A stretch of 7,785 nt of DNA. Origin: Natrinema soli (lineage in GTDB: Archaea > Halobacteriota > Halobacteria > Halobacteriales > Natrialbaceae). The translations under genes were made by a program, and so were the position numbers. Under the pieces are notes generated by a model. It saw nothing but the letters and a program-made list of their open reading frames with translations. It did no database searches and had not been told where the DNA came from. The DNA lies in NCBI RefSeq assembly GCF_028618695.1, contig NZ_JAQIVI010000070.1, positions 1 through 7,785 on the forward strand, given 5' to 3'. Positions 1-5,326 of this stretch are shown piece by piece; the stretch's first letter is position 1, and every line of letters starts with the position of its first letter.

Positions 1-80
1 CGGCGCTCGCGCCGCCCGCGACGGCCGGGCTGTTGGCCCTGGTGGTCGTCGCGAACCGGCGGTGGACCGTTCATCGCTAG
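1..80 (+). CDS. C-terminal end of an unidentified membrane-associated protein (partial)
   Basis: The frame beginning at base 3 is open from the window edge to a TAG at 78-80 and encodes about 25 residues. They form an Ala/Pro-rich lead, a hydrophobic run (GLLALVVVAN) and a short basic tail (RRWTVHR). A hydrophobic helix followed by positive charges at the very C-terminus fits a last membrane segment with a cytoplasmic end, either of a polytopic protein or of a C-terminally anchored exported protein. Codons end almost always in G or C, as in the confident genes nearby. The family cannot be told from this fragment. Its strand matches the signal peptidase gene downstream, but 360 nt separate them. 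Confidence 0.55.
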   Translation, partial: ALAPPATAGLLALVVVANRRWTVHR

Positions 81-85
81 TCGTG

Positions 86-120
86 CCCCTGTCGAGACGG
101 GTACGAAACGTGTTCGTTAC
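86..120 (+). terminator. Possible termination region with two small dyads after the partial gene
   Basis: Starting 6 nt after the TAG stop there is a short G/C stem (CCTGTC at 88-93 against GACGGG at 96-101, with one G-T pair and almost no loop). It is followed by an AT-richer imperfect dyad: GTA CGAA at 101-107 and TTCG T TAC at 113-120, about 7 pairs with one bulge. The position right after a stop suggests transcript-end processing, but there is no clear T-run, which is the more usual archaeal signal. Confidence 0.25.
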
Positions 121-372
121 ACTGTGTTGATCATAAGGTCGGTATAGACGAGTGTCCTGCTCAGGCTGGCAACTAGGAATTTCCACACCCTCCCCAACCG
201 ATTCGCTCACGTTGTTCGCTCATCCCTCGCACGACGTCACCGACGCGCTCTCGAGAAAACTCGAGCACGTCGCCAGCGCGCGCCACCGCGGGGTGACAGT
301 GAATGGTGTCGAAACTCAAGGTCTCTCGAGCACGCGACGACTCCGTTACTCCCCGTCGGAACTCTCGCGGGC

Positions 373-397
373 TTTATACTGGAGAAGAAATATAGTA
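373..397 (+). promoter_or_regulatory. TATA-type promoter of the signal peptidase gene (two candidate boxes)
   Basis: Two AT-rich boxes stand out of GC-rich sequence. TTTATA at 373-378 predicts transcription start near 401-403, giving a leader of about 40 nt to the ATG at 442. TATAGTATA at 391-399 predicts a start near 418-420, which would place the small ATG at 419 at the 5' end of a leaderless transcript. No Shine-Dalgarno sequence precedes 442. Box choice is inferred from the usual 26-29 nt spacing. Confidence 0.55.
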
Positions 398-418
398 TAG
401 ACGAACAGTCAGTCAGAC

Positions 419-445
419 ATGATCGTACTCGTCACTCGTCGATGA
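419..445 (+). CDS. Possible 8-codon leader ORF overlapping the signal peptidase start
   Basis: ATG at 419-421 opens a frame reading MIVLVTRR and stops at TGA 443-445, which overlaps the ATG at 442-444 as ATGA. Its ATG is about 27 nt from the centre of the TATAGTATA box, the leaderless distance. If translated, it could deliver terminating ribosomes to the signal peptidase start, which has no Shine-Dalgarno of its own. Such a short ORF can easily arise by chance. Confidence 0.25.
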   Translation: MIVLVTRR

Positions 446-1623
446 CAACCCCGTCACTCCTCAAGCGAGGGCTCGGGTTCGGCCTCGCGCTGGTCATTAT
501 CCTGCTGATCGTCGGGCAACTCCTCGGGCAGCCGATTCTGCTCGGCTACGTCGCGACCGGCAGCATGGAGCCTGCGATGGACGCCGGCGACGGGTTCGTC
601 TCCGTTCCCAGCGCCGTCACCGGCGACGTCGAGGAGGGCGACGTCGTCGTCTTCCAGGCCAGAGAGCTCCACGGCGGCGGGCTGACGACCCACCGCGTGG
701 TCGGCGAGACCGAGGAGGGATACGTCACGAAGGGCGACGCGAACCCGTTTACCGATCAGGATGGCGGTGAACCCCACGTCACGGACGGCCAGATCGTCGC
801 CGAGGCCTGGCAGGTAAACAGCGAGGTCGTGACGATACCCCACCTCGGAACGGCCGTTATGGGTGTGCAGGGAATCGCAACGGGGGCCTCCGAAACTGTC
901 GCGCCGATTCTCGGCCTGACGACGACTGCATCCGGCAACGGGCTCGGCGCAATGTTGGTCGCGATCGGCGTCGCCATGCTCGGCTTCGGAACGGTGTTCG
1001 AGCGACTCGGCCCGTCGCGGCGCGAGACGACCAGACGGCGCTCGCGCGAGAACGTGATCGCGTTCTGGACGATCTTGGGGCTGATTCTGCTGGTGTTCGT
1101 CACGTTCGCGACCGCGGCGATGGTCGTCCCGTCGGGGACCGCCGAGTACGGTCTCGTGAGTACCGAATCGCCCGACGACGATCCGCAGGTCGTCGCACCG
1201 GGCGCGACGGCCGAACTCACCAGGTCGGTCGATAACGCCGGCTATCTGCCGGTAGTGGTCGTCCACGACGCCGAAAGCGGCGGGATCGCGGCCGATCCAG
1301 AGTGGCAGACGATCGGGATTCGCGGGAGCGGAGAAACGACGGTGACGCTGTCCGCGCCGGAGGAAACGGGAGAATATACGCGCCATCTCGGCGAATACCG
1401 GTATCTCGCCGTTCTCCCGCCGTCGGTGCTGGTCTGGCTCCACGGCGTTCACCCCTTCGTCGCTATCGCCGCGGTAAACGGGGTCATCGTCGGGATCACC
1501 GTCGGAATCGTCCTCGTGATCTTCGGCAGCGGCGATCTCCGGGTCCGATCCGCGGGGGATCACGTCCCGCTCTCGACCCGCCTCGAGCGACGGCTTCGGA
1601 AGTGGCTCCGCGATCGAGAGTAG
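442..1623 (+). CDS. Signal peptidase I, S26B (archaeal/ER type), with extra C-terminal membrane-anchored extracytoplasmic domain
   Basis: Membrane-bound peptidase that cleaves signal peptides from Sec/Tat-exported proteins on the outer face of the membrane. Residues 13-35 form the N-terminal anchor. The catalytic Ser is S41 in GSMEP (40-44). H84 in THRVV replaces the bacterial lysine, as in archaeal and Sec11 enzymes. D99 in KGDAN and D105 have the six-residue spacing of the two Sec11 aspartates. The catalytic domain ends near residue 150, where simple archaeal enzymes end or nearly so. The remaining 240 residues hold membrane segments at about 165-186 and 206-229, a predicted extracytoplasmic beta-rich domain (230-335; VAPGATAELT, GETTVTLSAP) and a last segment at about 336-361. 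The Arg-rich 187-205 loop and C-terminal tail agree with a cytoplasmic location. The ATG at 442 is the only start giving a normal anchor. The DUF5305 gene follows after 162 nt and may be a functional partner. The peptidase call is firm; the role of the C-terminal domain is unknown. Confidence 0.92.
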   Translation: MTTPSLLKRGLGFGLALVIILLIVGQLLGQPILLGYVATGSMEPAMDAGDGFVSVPSAVTGDVEEGDVVVFQARELHGGGLTTHRVVGETEEGYVTKGDANPFTDQDGGEPHVTDGQIVAEAWQVNSEVVTIPHLGTAVMGVQGIATGASETVAPILGLTTTASGNGLGAMLVAIGVAMLGFGTVFERLGPSRRETTRRRSRENVIAFWTILGLILLVFVTFATAAMVVPSGTAEYGLVSTESPDDDPQVVAPGATAELTRSVDNAGYLPVVVVHDAESGGIAADPEWQTIGIRGSGETTVTLSAPEETGEYTRHLGEYRYLAVLPPSVLVWLHGVHPFVAIAAVNGVIVGITVGIVLVIFGSGDLRVRSAGDHVPLSTRLERRLRKWLRDRE

Positions 1624-1626
1624 TCG

Positions 1627-1650
1627 GTGGGGGGCCACTACCCTTATAAT
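1627..1650 (+). promoter_or_regulatory. Hairpin and TATA box between the signal peptidase and DUF5305 genes
   Basis: Just after the signal peptidase stop, GTGG-GGGG-CCAC (1627-1638) can fold into a 4-bp hairpin. TTATAAT at 1644-1650 follows and is the clearest AT-rich box in this gap. The usual spacing puts transcription start at about 1673, so the DUF5305 gene can be transcribed independently of the peptidase gene, with a 5' region of about 113 nt before its ATG at 1786. Confidence 0.5.
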
Positions 1651-1672
1651 GGTCGCTTTCTTTCACTTCCGT

Positions 1673-1789
1673 ATGTATTGTTCCGGTGACCGACCAGTTC
1701 GGAAACGAACAGCTCGGCCAGCGGACGAGCGCGGTCGGTCAGCCGGCGGGCTCGAACGGCGAGGCCGAATCGGGAGGGACGGCAGATGA
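1673..1789 (+). CDS. Possible 38-codon leader ORF overlapping the DUF5305 start
   Basis: The first ATG after the TATA box (1673-1675) lies about 26 nt from the box centre. It opens a frame of 38 codons ending at TGA 1787-1789, overlapping the ATG of the DUF5305 gene (1786) as ATGA. The encoded peptide starts MYCSGDRPV and is Arg- and Gly-rich. Its third positions are less G/C-biased than real genes here, so it is a weak protein candidate; translational coupling is the more plausible role. A competing reading is a GTG start at 1686 in another frame. Confidence 0.22.
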   Translation: MYCSGDRPVRKRTARPADERGRSAGGLERRGRIGRDGR

Positions 1790-2970
1790 TCGACAGCCCG
1801 CGGCTCGAACTGGTGCTCGCCAGACACGGACGCGCGATCGCGATCGCGCTGGTCGTCGTCAGTGTTCTCGGGATCGCCGCGACCGGTTGGGCAGTCGCGA
1901 ATCCGGTGACGACGACCGCGGACCAGTTCAGCGAGGAACGCGTCACGACCGACGCGGGGACGAGCGCCGTCGTCACCGAAAACGGGACGCTCTGGGACGA
2001 GGGCGACCGCCTCGAGGATAGTTCGGTCTACTTTCTGAATTCCACGCCGGAACTGACGATCCGGCCCGAGACGAGGCTCCGGAACGAAACCGGCGGGGCC
2101 CCTATCGAGGACGGGGACGTGACGCACAAACTACGGCTTCGGTTCGAGGCGATCCGCGACGGGTCCCCGTTCTGGAACGAGACACACACGGCGTTGCGCG
2201 AGTCGGCGTCGGTCGAGAACGGCGTCGCGACGTCGAACGCGACGATCGACGTGGAATCCTACCGGCAGCGACAGCGGCAACTCGAGCGCGAGGTCGCCGG
2301 CGTCGGCTCGGTCGAGTTGGCGATGGTGCTTCGCGTCGAGTACGATACGGGTCGCCAACAGGGGACCGTGACGGCGACGACGCCGGTAGAGATAACGGAC
2401 GACGCCTACTGGCTCGGGAACTCGCTGTCGGATTCGGCGACTCACAGCTATCGGAGCGGGACGGCGCGGACGACTGAGCCCCGCAGTGCGACGCTCGTCG
2501 GCGGTCTCTCGGTGCTCGGAACGCTGTCGCTGGCCGGTGCAGCGCTCGTCGCCCGCCGGTCTCCTACGGATCTCGAGGCGGCCCGTCGAGCGGTCCACGA
2601 ACAGCGCTACGCCGAGTGGATCTCGAAGGGGTCGATCCCGATGTGGATCGGCGACTATCACGTCTCGCTCGACACGCTCGAGGACGTCGTCGACGTCGCG
2701 ATCGATACGAACGAGCGCGTCGTCCACGACACGCAGCGGGGACTGTTCGCGGTCGTCAACGACGGGGTCGTCTACTACTACAGCGACCGCGGCCTCTGGG
2801 AGGAGACCGCCTGGCCGGAGATGGACCTCGAGGAACAGCCGGCCGTCATCGACGGCGACGGGGACCTCTCCGCCGAGGACCTTTCGGAACTGGACCCGAG
2901 CGACGAGTTCGCGGCACCTGACGATTCGGACGGGTTCGAGGACGACCAGAACGTCTGGGAACGACTCTGA
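1786..2970 (+). CDS. DUF5305-type membrane protein, probable partner of the signal peptidase
   Basis: Protein of 394 residues of unknown function that I recognise as DUF5305-like from its layout and from the cytoplasmic stretch around residues 263-312 (AVHEQRYAEWIS, LEDVVDVAID). An N-terminal membrane segment (about 17-38) is followed by an extracytoplasmic domain (39-235), a second segment (about 236-256) and a cytoplasmic domain (257-394) ending in a very acidic tail (360-388). The outer domain holds five N-glycosylation sequons at N66, N85, N100, N131 and N151; none occurs in the cytoplasmic part, which supports the topology. The ATG at 1786 places the first helix normally, and no in-frame start lies between it and the TGA at 1687-1689. 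From memory, DUF5305 genes often sit beside S26 signal peptidases in haloarchaea, which suggests a role in surface-protein maturation or assembly; that role is inference. A different frame upstream (GTG at 1686) could hint at a disrupted N-terminal extension. Confidence 0.82.
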   Translation: MIDSPRLELVLARHGRAIAIALVVVSVLGIAATGWAVANPVTTTADQFSEERVTTDAGTSAVVTENGTLWDEGDRLEDSSVYFLNSTPELTIRPETRLRNETGGAPIEDGDVTHKLRLRFEAIRDGSPFWNETHTALRESASVENGVATSNATIDVESYRQRQRQLEREVAGVGSVELAMVLRVEYDTGRQQGTVTATTPVEITDDAYWLGNSLSDSATHSYRSGTARTTEPRSATLVGGLSVLGTLSLAGAALVARRSPTDLEAARRAVHEQRYAEWISKGSIPMWIGDYHVSLDTLEDVVDVAIDTNERVVHDTQRGLFAVVNDGVVYYYSDRGLWEETAWPEMDLEEQPAVIDGDGDLSAEDLSELDPSDEFAAPDDSDGFEDDQNVWERL

Positions 2971-2976
2971 ACGGGA

Positions 2977-2996
2977 CGTCGCCTCCGGAGGCGACG
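2977..2996. repeat. Perfect 20-bp palindrome just after the DUF5305 gene
   Basis: CGTCGCCTCCGGAGGCGACG equals its own reverse complement and begins 7 nt after the TGA of the DUF5305 gene. As RNA it could form a strong 8-bp stem with a CCGG tetraloop. It may mark the 3' end of the DUF5305 transcript or protect it. The sequence after it is only moderately T-rich (CTCTCGGACGTTCTTCACG), so it is not a classic U-run terminator. A protein-binding operator for the following gene is possible but lies far upstream of that gene's TATA box. Confidence 0.5.
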
Positions 2997-3049
2997 ACCG
3001 AGCGCGCTGTCCTCTCGGACGTTCTTCACGTTCGATGATAAACGAAATA

Positions 3050-3056
3050 CGTATAG
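3050..3056 (+). promoter_or_regulatory. TATA box of the acyl-CoA synthetase gene
   Basis: CGTATAG lies in an AT-rich patch (3036-3075) centred 29 nt before the ATG at 3082, the spacing of a leaderless haloarchaeal transcript. No Shine-Dalgarno sequence precedes the ATG, which agrees with leaderless translation. Confidence 0.5.
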
Positions 3057-3081
3057 GATTGATCCGCAAAAATTTCGGCGC

Positions 3082-4692
3082 ATGGAAACGCCACTCATTG
3101 TCACTGATTTCCTCGAGCAGGCGCGGGAATACTACGGGGACGAGGAAGCGATCGTAGGGGTCGACGGTAACCGGTTCACCTACGCTGAGTTCGGCGAGCG
3201 GGCCGATCGGTTCTCCGCGGCGCTCCAGAGTCGGGGCATCGAGAAAGGCGACCGCGTCGCCGTGCTCGATCCGAACACGCACTACCACCTCGAGGCGGCC
3301 TTCGGCGCGATGCAACTCGGTGCGGTCCACACGCCGTTGAACTACCGCCTCGAGCCGACCGATTACGAGTACATCCTGTCTGATGCGGGCGTGGACGCGA
3401 TCTACGCCGACTACGCGTTCGCGGAGAAGATCGAGGCGATCCGCGACGAGGTGCCGACGGAGACGTTCGTTACGAACGACGCAGACGCGGTGAGGGGCGA
3501 TTGGGAGGAGTTCGACGGCGTGCTCGAGGACGCCGGGACCGAGTTCGAGCGGCCCGAGATGGCCGAGGACGAGATCATCACGATCAACTACACCTCGGGA
3601 ACCACGGGCGATCCGAAGGGGGTCTGCCGCACGCATCGGACCGAGACGCTCCACGCGTATCTGATGTCGATCTACCACGAGATCACCGACGACGACACCT
3701 ATCTGTGGACGCTGCCGATGTTCCACGTCAACGGCTGGGGCCATCTCTACGCGGTGACCGGCATGGGCGCGACCCACGTCTGTACGCGCGGGGTCAATCC
3801 CGACGAGGTCGTCTCGTCGATTCGCGAGGAAGACGTGTCCTTCCTCTGTGCGGCTCCGGCGGTGCTCAACCAACTGATCGACTACTACGAAGCCGAGGGG
3901 GAACCCGAGATGGCCGGCGAGAAGCGGGTTCGGGTAACGACCGCCGGGAGCGCGCCGCCGGAAGCCACCATTCGGGCCGTCGAGGACCGCTTCGGCTGGT
4001 ACCTGAAACACCTCTACGGGGCGACCGAGACGGGACCGCTGATCACTATCTCCGACGCCAAGCGCCTCATGAACGGCGAGAACCGCTTCGAGATCAAGAA
4101 GCGCCAGGGGATGGGTGTTCTCGGCACCGACGTTCGCGTCGTCGACGAGGAGGGGAACGACGTCCCGCGCGACGACGCGACGCTCGGCGAAATCGTCGTC
4201 CGGGGCAACCAGATCATGGACCGCTACTGGAACAAGCCCGACGAGACCGACGACGCGTTCAACGACCGCGTCGAGGGCTACTACCACACCGGCGACCTCG
4301 CGTCGGTCGACGAGAACGGCCTGATCGCGATCCGGGACCGCAAGAAGGACATCATCATCTCCGGGGGCGAGAACATCTCGAGCATCGAACTCGAGGACAC
4401 GCTGTTCGATCACGACGCGGTCGCGGACGCGGCCGTGATTCCGGCACCGAGCGACGAGTGGGGCGAGACGCCGAAGGCGTTCGTCGTGCCGTCGAACGGG
4501 GATCCGACCGATCCGCCGGTGTCGGCCGACGAACTGACCGAGTTCACCCGCGATCGACTGGCGAGTTACAAGGTCGTCCGTCGGATCGAATACGTTACCG
4601 AACTTCCGAAAACGGCGACCGGAAAGACCCAGAAGTACGAACTGCGCGAGCAGGAGTGGGAGGACGAAGACCGGATGATCGGCGAGGGATGA
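3082..4692 (+). CDS. AMP-forming acyl-CoA synthetase (ANL superfamily, fatty/carboxylic acid-CoA ligase)
   Basis: Cytoplasmic enzyme that activates a carboxylic acid with ATP to an acyl-adenylate and transfers the acyl group to coenzyme A, releasing AMP and pyrophosphate. The 536 residues are normal for the family and all core motifs are present: the ATP-binding loop YTSGTTGDPKG (170-180), the PMFHVNG stretch, YGATETGP (312-319), YHTGD (401-405), the domain hinge DRKKDIIISGGEN (419-431) and the C-terminal TGKTQK with the expected catalytic lysine K515. The overall pattern fits medium- or long-chain fatty acyl-CoA, aromatic acyl-CoA or methylmercaptopropionyl-CoA ligases better than acetyl-CoA synthetases, which are longer. 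The substrate cannot be read from sequence alone. No beta-oxidation gene lies nearby. The ATG is supported by the leaderless promoter. Acidic composition and G/C-ending codons match its neighbours. Confidence 0.93.
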   Translation: METPLIVTDFLEQAREYYGDEEAIVGVDGNRFTYAEFGERADRFSAALQSRGIEKGDRVAVLDPNTHYHLEAAFGAMQLGAVHTPLNYRLEPTDYEYILSDAGVDAIYADYAFAEKIEAIRDEVPTETFVTNDADAVRGDWEEFDGVLEDAGTEFERPEMAEDEIITINYTSGTTGDPKGVCRTHRTETLHAYLMSIYHEITDDDTYLWTLPMFHVNGWGHLYAVTGMGATHVCTRGVNPDEVVSSIREEDVSFLCAAPAVLNQLIDYYEAEGEPEMAGEKRVRVTTAGSAPPEATIRAVEDRFGWYLKHLYGATETGPLITISDAKRLMNGENRFEIKKRQGMGVLGTDVRVVDEEGNDVPRDDATLGEIVVRGNQIMDRYWNKPDETDDAFNDRVEGYYHTGDLASVDENGLIAIRDRKKDIIISGGENISSIELEDTLFDHDAVADAAVIPAPSDEWGETPKAFVVPSNGDPTDPPVSADELTEFTRDRLASYKVVRRIEYVTELPKTATGKTQKYELREQEWEDEDRMIGEG

Positions 4693-4807
4693 TCGGCGAA
4701 AGCTGAGCGGCGAGGTGGACTGGTCGAGGACGATTTTCGCGGGACGAACACCGACGAATCGTTCGCTGATCGAATCGCAGCCTCGTTCCGAACGCCACGA
4801 GGCGAAC

Positions 4808-4912
4808 ATGTCTGACTCACAGAGTCACGTCGTTGCTGACACCCTCCGCCGGATCAGGTACACCAGTCATATCGAACGGTTCGGCGACGGAGGGTACAAT
4901 TTACACGGATGA
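4808..4912 (+). CDS. Possible small ORF of 34 codons, unidentified
   Basis: ATG at 4808 is preceded by GAGG at 4799-4802, a plausible Shine-Dalgarno with 5 nt spacing, unusual in this mostly leaderless window. The frame encodes 34 residues (starting MSDSQSHVVADTL, ending GGYNLHG) and stops at TGA 4910-4912. It is polar, without a membrane segment or a recognisable domain. Third positions are less G/C-biased than in the confident genes, and no TATA box stands immediately upstream. It may be a micro-protein, a remnant, or chance. Confidence 0.22.
   Translation: MSDSQSHVVADTLRRIRYTSHIERFGDGGYNLHG
4813..4827. repeat. Inverted repeat TGACTC-ACA-GAGTCA
   Basis: Perfect 6-bp arms around a 3-nt centre, a size typical of a site for a dimeric DNA-binding protein. 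It lies about 160-175 nt before the winged-helix gene and inside the possible small ORF. Function is not known. Confidence 0.4.
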
Positions 4913-4929
4913 ATACATTGTACTGTATT
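4894..4929. promoter_or_regulatory. Overlapping inverted repeats, candidate operator upstream of the winged-helix gene
   Basis: GTACAAT (4894-4900) is repeated inverted as ATTGTAC (4917-4923) with a 16-nt spacer. Overlapping the second arm, AATACA (4912-4917) and TGTATT (4924-4929) form another perfect 6-bp dyad with a 6-nt spacer. The group ends 26 nt before the TATA box at 4956, where an archaeal activator or autoregulator could bind. The use as an operator is inferred from position only. Confidence 0.4.
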
Positions 4930-4955
4930 ATGCTACTCGTCCGGTAAGGCTCAAC

Positions 4956-4962
4956 TTTTATA
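4956..4962 (+). promoter_or_regulatory. TATA box of the winged-helix regulator gene
   Basis: TTTTATA, centred 29 nt before the ATG at 4988. It is one of the clearest haloarchaeal-type boxes in the window and implies a leaderless transcript starting at or next to the ATG. Confidence 0.7.
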
Positions 4963-4987
4963 CTGCTGGGGCCTTTCGATTCGTAAT

Positions 4988-5281
4988 ATGGCAGAGACCG
5001 ACGGGGAGGAAATCGAAGACTTGCCACCGAGTGCGAAACTCGTCTTCAAGGTTCTCGAGTACGACGGGCCGCTGACGCAGAAACAGATCGTCGAGGAATC
5101 GATGCTCTCGGCCCGGACGGTGCGGTACGCGCTCGAGCGACTCGAAGAGATCGGAATCGTCGACGAGGACATCTACTTTGCGGACGCGCGGCAGAGCCTC
5201 TACCGACTCGAGGAGCCGGTCGCGGCCGACGGGAACGGCGTCGAGGACTCCCCGAAAAAGGACGCTTGCTGCGCGGAATAA
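4988..5281 (+). CDS. Small winged helix-turn-helix transcriptional regulator (MarR/TrmB-like)
   Basis: DNA-binding protein of 97 residues consisting of little more than one winged helix-turn-helix. Residues 13-25 (PPSAKLVFKVLEY) form the first helix, 29-38 (LTQKQIVEES) the second, and 41-54 (SARTVRYALERLEE) the recognition helix. About 56-73 (GIVDEDIYFADARQSLYRL) gives the beta wing. No effector-binding or dimerisation domain follows. The tail (75-97) is polar and ends in DACCAE with adjacent cysteines C94 and C95, the only cysteines in the protein. These could bind metal or respond to redox, but that is inference. The start is fixed by the leaderless promoter. Inverted repeats upstream are candidate targets for autoregulation. 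Its targets are unknown; the membrane-protein gene 45 nt downstream has its own TATA box. Confidence 0.85.
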   Translation: MAETDGEEIEDLPPSAKLVFKVLEYDGPLTQKQIVEESMLSARTVRYALERLEEIGIVDEDIYFADARQSLYRLEEPVAADGNGVEDSPKKDACCAE

Positions 5282-5296
5282 CGGCGAGAACGGCAG

Positions 5297-5305
5297 TATT
5301 ATTTT
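5297..5305 (+). promoter_or_regulatory. TATA-like box of the small membrane-protein gene
   Basis: TATTATTTT in the 45-nt gap after the regulator is centred 26 nt before the ATG at 5327. This favours that ATG over the in-frame GTG at 5312 and indicates a promoter independent of the regulator gene. Confidence 0.5.
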
Positions 5306-5326
5306 CCAGCGGTGACCGTCTCCGAT

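Larger units (their letters stand above)
81..441. other. Long non-coding intergenic region upstream of the signal peptidase gene
   Basis: About 360 nt without a credible gene. An 82-codon open frame (152-400) exists, but its composition is unlike the neighbouring proteins (few acidic residues, many Ser, Arg and His) and nothing in it is recognisable. The stretch 175-250 holds TTCGCTCA twice (202-209 and 215-222) in a context that resembles sequence I associate with dispersed non-coding repeats of haloarchaeal genomes; this is recollection, not a search. CTCGAG-AAAA-CTCGAG (250-265) can form a 6-bp hairpin, and CTCGAGCACG recurs at 260-269 and 325-334. The last 70 nt hold the promoter of the signal peptidase gene. 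Confidence 0.5.
4693..4987. other. Intergenic region upstream of the winged-helix regulator
   Basis: About 295 nt between the acyl-CoA synthetase and the regulator. The first 100 nt show no clear structure. From about 4800 on, the sequence becomes AT-richer and holds a possible 34-codon ORF, three inverted repeats (listed separately) and the regulator's TATA box. No tRNA-like or other RNA structure is apparent. Confidence 0.5.

Noticed and set aside
202..222. Two TTCGCTCA copies considered as the start of a CRISPR-like array
   Set aside because: Only two 8-nt copies, 5 nt apart, with no regular spacers.
152..400. 82-codon frame in the first intergenic region
   Set aside because: Composition is unlike the other proteins, nothing is recognisable in it, and it runs into the promoter of the next gene; the DNA is better explained as non-coding or repeat-like.
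454..1638. Antisense open frame of 394 codons opposite the signal peptidase gene
   Set aside because: The protein is low-complexity (Arg, Asp, Glu, His) with no recognisable domain, while the plus strand encodes a clear catalytic protein.
3501..4706. Plus-strand 401-codon frame inside the acyl-CoA synthetase
   Set aside because: Arg/Gly-rich out-of-frame reading of a gene that has every family motif intact.
2131..4809. Antisense open frame of 892 codons
   Set aside because: It lies opposite the DUF5305 and acyl-CoA synthetase genes, is Arg/Val/Asp-rich without any domain, and is the usual antisense shadow of G/C-ending codons in a GC-rich genome.
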